Positions 62,251 through 64,000 of a stretch of DNA of 64,000 bases are shown piece by piece (the first letter of the stretch is position 1; each line of letters starts with the position of its first letter). The DNA is taken from the NCBI GenBank assembly GCA_963682055.1, contig OY821744.1:31038967-31102966 (forward strand), in the 5' to 3' direction. The position numbers were made by a program, and so were the translations under genes. The notes under the pieces were generated by a model. The model was given only the letters and a program-made list of their open reading frames with translations. It was not told the origin of the DNA and searched no databases. The stretch is from Primula veris. Taxonomy: Eukaryota; Streptophyta; Magnoliopsida; Ericales; Primulaceae.

Positions 62251-62478
62251 AATGTTATGTTTACAACCAAGTCTTCTTATTCTCTCGTATCTACATCATT
62301 ACGGAGCATTGCAAACAAGGTAAGATGGATATGGACGTCGAAGTTGAAAGTTTCCTCAAAACAATTTTGTTTTTCTTTTGGCTTGTATTTTAGGAAAAGG
62401 AAAATATTTACTAGGGTCGAGAGAGCTAAGAAAGGGATCCGCAAATGTGTTTTCCTCGGTGTAACAGAGAGATTTTGA
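62251..62478 (+). pseudogene. LINE zf-RVT fragment, decayed
   Basis: The frame reads FTTKSSYSLVS, then WIWTSKLKVSSKQFCFSFGL and FTRVERAKKGIRKC. This fits the zf-RVT pattern (F-x-SAY ... W-W-LxVPxK-x-F-W ... L-T-x-ER-x-RG). Only one piece is left, with no partner domains. It is on the opposite strand from the 59-60.5 kb block, so it is a separate insertion. Confidence 0.55.
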
Positions 62479-62530
62479 TCAAATATTTCATGATTGTCCT
62501 TTCTATATCCAGTTTGGGCAGGACTTAAAA

Positions 62531-62696
62531 TCGGCCGAATCATAACCTGCATTTTACTTCCATACCCTGGGCTTTAAAAAACCTACTTTTTAAACAAAAA
62601 TACTTTAGAGCAATCGGCCGAATCATAACCTGCATTTTACTTCCATACCCTGGGCTTTAAAAAACCTACTTTTTAAACAAAAATACTTTGGAGTTG
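62531..62696. repeat. 83-bp tandem duplication (two near-identical copies)
   Basis: The unit beginning TCGGCCGAATCATAACCTGC occurs at 62531-62613 and 62614-62696. The only difference I see is A versus G close to the end of the unit. Such near-identity implies a recent event. Confidence 0.95.
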
Positions 62697-62985
62697 GTGA
62701 ATGCAAGGTTAATGTGAACAGCAATTAGCTGAAAATAATAATCTGCTTTCAAAATGAAAATTCAAGACCCAGACGAGTACGCCCAATTATTGTCAAAAAA
62801 CATTGGATAGTCGGTAATGATTTAGTACTCAAATTTTGGAGCTTGTCTAAATAAGTTCATATATTTAGTTTCCTGCCCCCAAAAACAAAAGGGGGCTACA
62901 TATGTTGCCCTATTCAAGGGCCGATAACCATGTTTTCACTGTATAATATCTCGGTTCACATTTCAAACCGTCATACAGAGCAATT

Positions 62986-63835
62986 TTAAACACGAGAATC
63001 TTTTTTGTATGGTGACCCATCAGGAGCAACCAGGCCGAGATTTTGCATAACTCTCACTCTTCTTGCAGGGGATTTTCCATTTGAAGATGTCGCCTATAAG
63101 TTGGATAATGAAGATTCATAACATAAGTTAATTATGCCAACTCTTGCCTAGAGTTAAAAAAATAACTGCATGTCCACATGTTAACAAAATTTAGAGCTTG
63201 TTTAGTGCTTATGAAAAACTACCTTTATAGGAGAAGTAATATAATGAATGAACATGCAAAGAAGGTAGATGTAGAAGTGCATAATAAACGCAAATCTTTT
63301 TGTTTAATTTAACATAACTAGGTTCAGGATGCATCGACGACGATTCAATTCAAACCAGTGATTTGAAATGTGAAACAGTACCTAAAGCTTCTTTTGAGTT
63401 TTCAGCAAAACACTTTTTTCTGCCTAAATGAGTAAAAACAAGCTTTCCGAAATTTGAAGCAAGCTTTCGAAAACAAATATTATAACTAAATATTCCAGGG
63501 TAAAAGAACACAAACTTGTAACACCATTTGACTTGTTATCTGTTTCAGTCTAATCAATCCACAAAGTATGGTTAACTTCGTTTTGTTTTGTTTTCAACAT
63601 CACGAGCTTTAGGTTGATAATTTATCGGAACAGTCTTGCCAGAAAGATTTTAATCTCACACCTTATTTTATATAGTTATGCCATTGGCAAGAAAATCACA
63701 TCCAAGTTTAGCCTCAGTAAATCAACACAAAGATAAGGTCTCACCAGTAAAGCCAATAGCAGCCAAAAGAAAAGTGGAAATGTCGAAGTACACTTACTGC
63801 TGTTTTATCTTCCTCGTCATCTGATTGCACTTCAC
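62986..63835 (-). CDS. 3'-terminal two exons of a gene entering from the right edge
   Basis: Last exon 62986-63093 (35 codons plus stop) is preceded by intron 63094-63797 and exon 63798-63835 (acceptor TTTCAG|GTGAAG, donor GCA|GTAAGT). Phases agree: the upstream exon ends on a codon and the last starts on one. The C-terminus has an acidic patch (EVQSDDEEDKTA), then a basic segment and a tidy hydrophobic end (SPARRVRVMQNLGLVAPDGS, then PYKKDSRV and TAA). It looks like a conserved, probably nuclear or cytosolic, regulatory tail, but I do not recognise the family. Earlier exons lie to the right of the window; a possible acceptor near 63969 was not resolved. Confidence 0.6.
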
Positions 63836-64000
63836 CTGAAATGAAATACAATTCTCAACTTGTCACTATGAAGAAAAAAAATTACTTTGAAGTGTAAAGT
63901 ACATTGAACCGTATCCATCTCAAAGTTCTATATTAAAGAATTTTTTTGACTCAGATAAATGCAAATTCTGCAATAAAAAGAAGCTTTAAACATTGTTTTT

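Noticed and set aside
1..64000. CRISPR arrays, phage or bacterial defence-type systems, tRNA or rRNA genes
   Set aside because: No regularly spaced identical repeats with unique spacers, no prokaryotic-style operons and no recognisable RNA gene boxes. The content is plant nuclear DNA.

Overview
This is a window of an AT-rich eudicot nuclear genome. The evidence is spliced plant gene families (vacuolar ATPase subunit E, MLO, PDR-type ABCG transporter, a plant-type glyoxylate reductase), plant-style GT-AG introns, and abundant plant transposons (L1-type LINEs with a DUF4283 ORF1, Ty1/copia, Stowaway, CACTA, hAT-like and Helitron pieces). I cannot name the species.

Layout, left to right. 1-2688: first exon of a minus-strand glyoxylate/succinate-semialdehyde reductase (GLYR1-like), with the rest apparently off the left edge. 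5091-11372 (+): complete V-ATPase subunit E gene, 6 exons, 229 aa. Its promoter side carries an array of small palindromes and its first intron a degenerate ~110-bp tandem array. 11.4-16.4 kb: intergenic, with a Helitron 3' terminus. 16449-22668 (+): complete MLO1-like gene, 14 exons, 502 aa, with two introns that frame logic forces to be GC-AG. 22.7-34 kb: transposon-rich intergenic DNA. It contains a full-length 5.97-kb LINE nested in the 3' UTR of an older 5'-truncated LINE; both carry clear target-site duplications. A probable solo LTR follows at 34.9-36.2 kb.

37167-57214 (+): complete PDR1/ABCG40-like full-size ABC transporter, 24 exons, 1437 aa, every splice phase closing. Intron 3 (3.7 kb) holds an hAT-like element carrying a GC-rich island and a nested CACTA MITE. 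Intron 10 (5.35 kb) holds an antisense 4.8-kb Ty1/copia element with an intact 1289-codon polyprotein but no visible primer binding site.

57.6-58.4 kb (-): a possible 50-aa gene with TATA box and introns. 59.3-60.5 kb (-): three decayed copies of a LINE zinc-binding (zf-RVT) domain. 61-62.7 kb: a Stowaway MITE, a LINE scrap and a perfect 83-bp tandem duplication. 62986-63835 (-): the last two exons of a gene entering from the right edge, family not recognised.

The host genes are unrelated neighbours, not an operon or obvious cluster. I found no CRISPR, prokaryotic system, rRNA or tRNA. The most unusual points are the overlapping UAAUG stop/start joining the two LINE ORFs, the copia element lacking a primer site, the MLO GC-AG introns, and the VHA-E intron-1 array that multiplies 3'-splice-like motifs. 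Exon coordinates were built by hand from splice motifs, reading-frame closure and remembered family conservation; no alignment was run.
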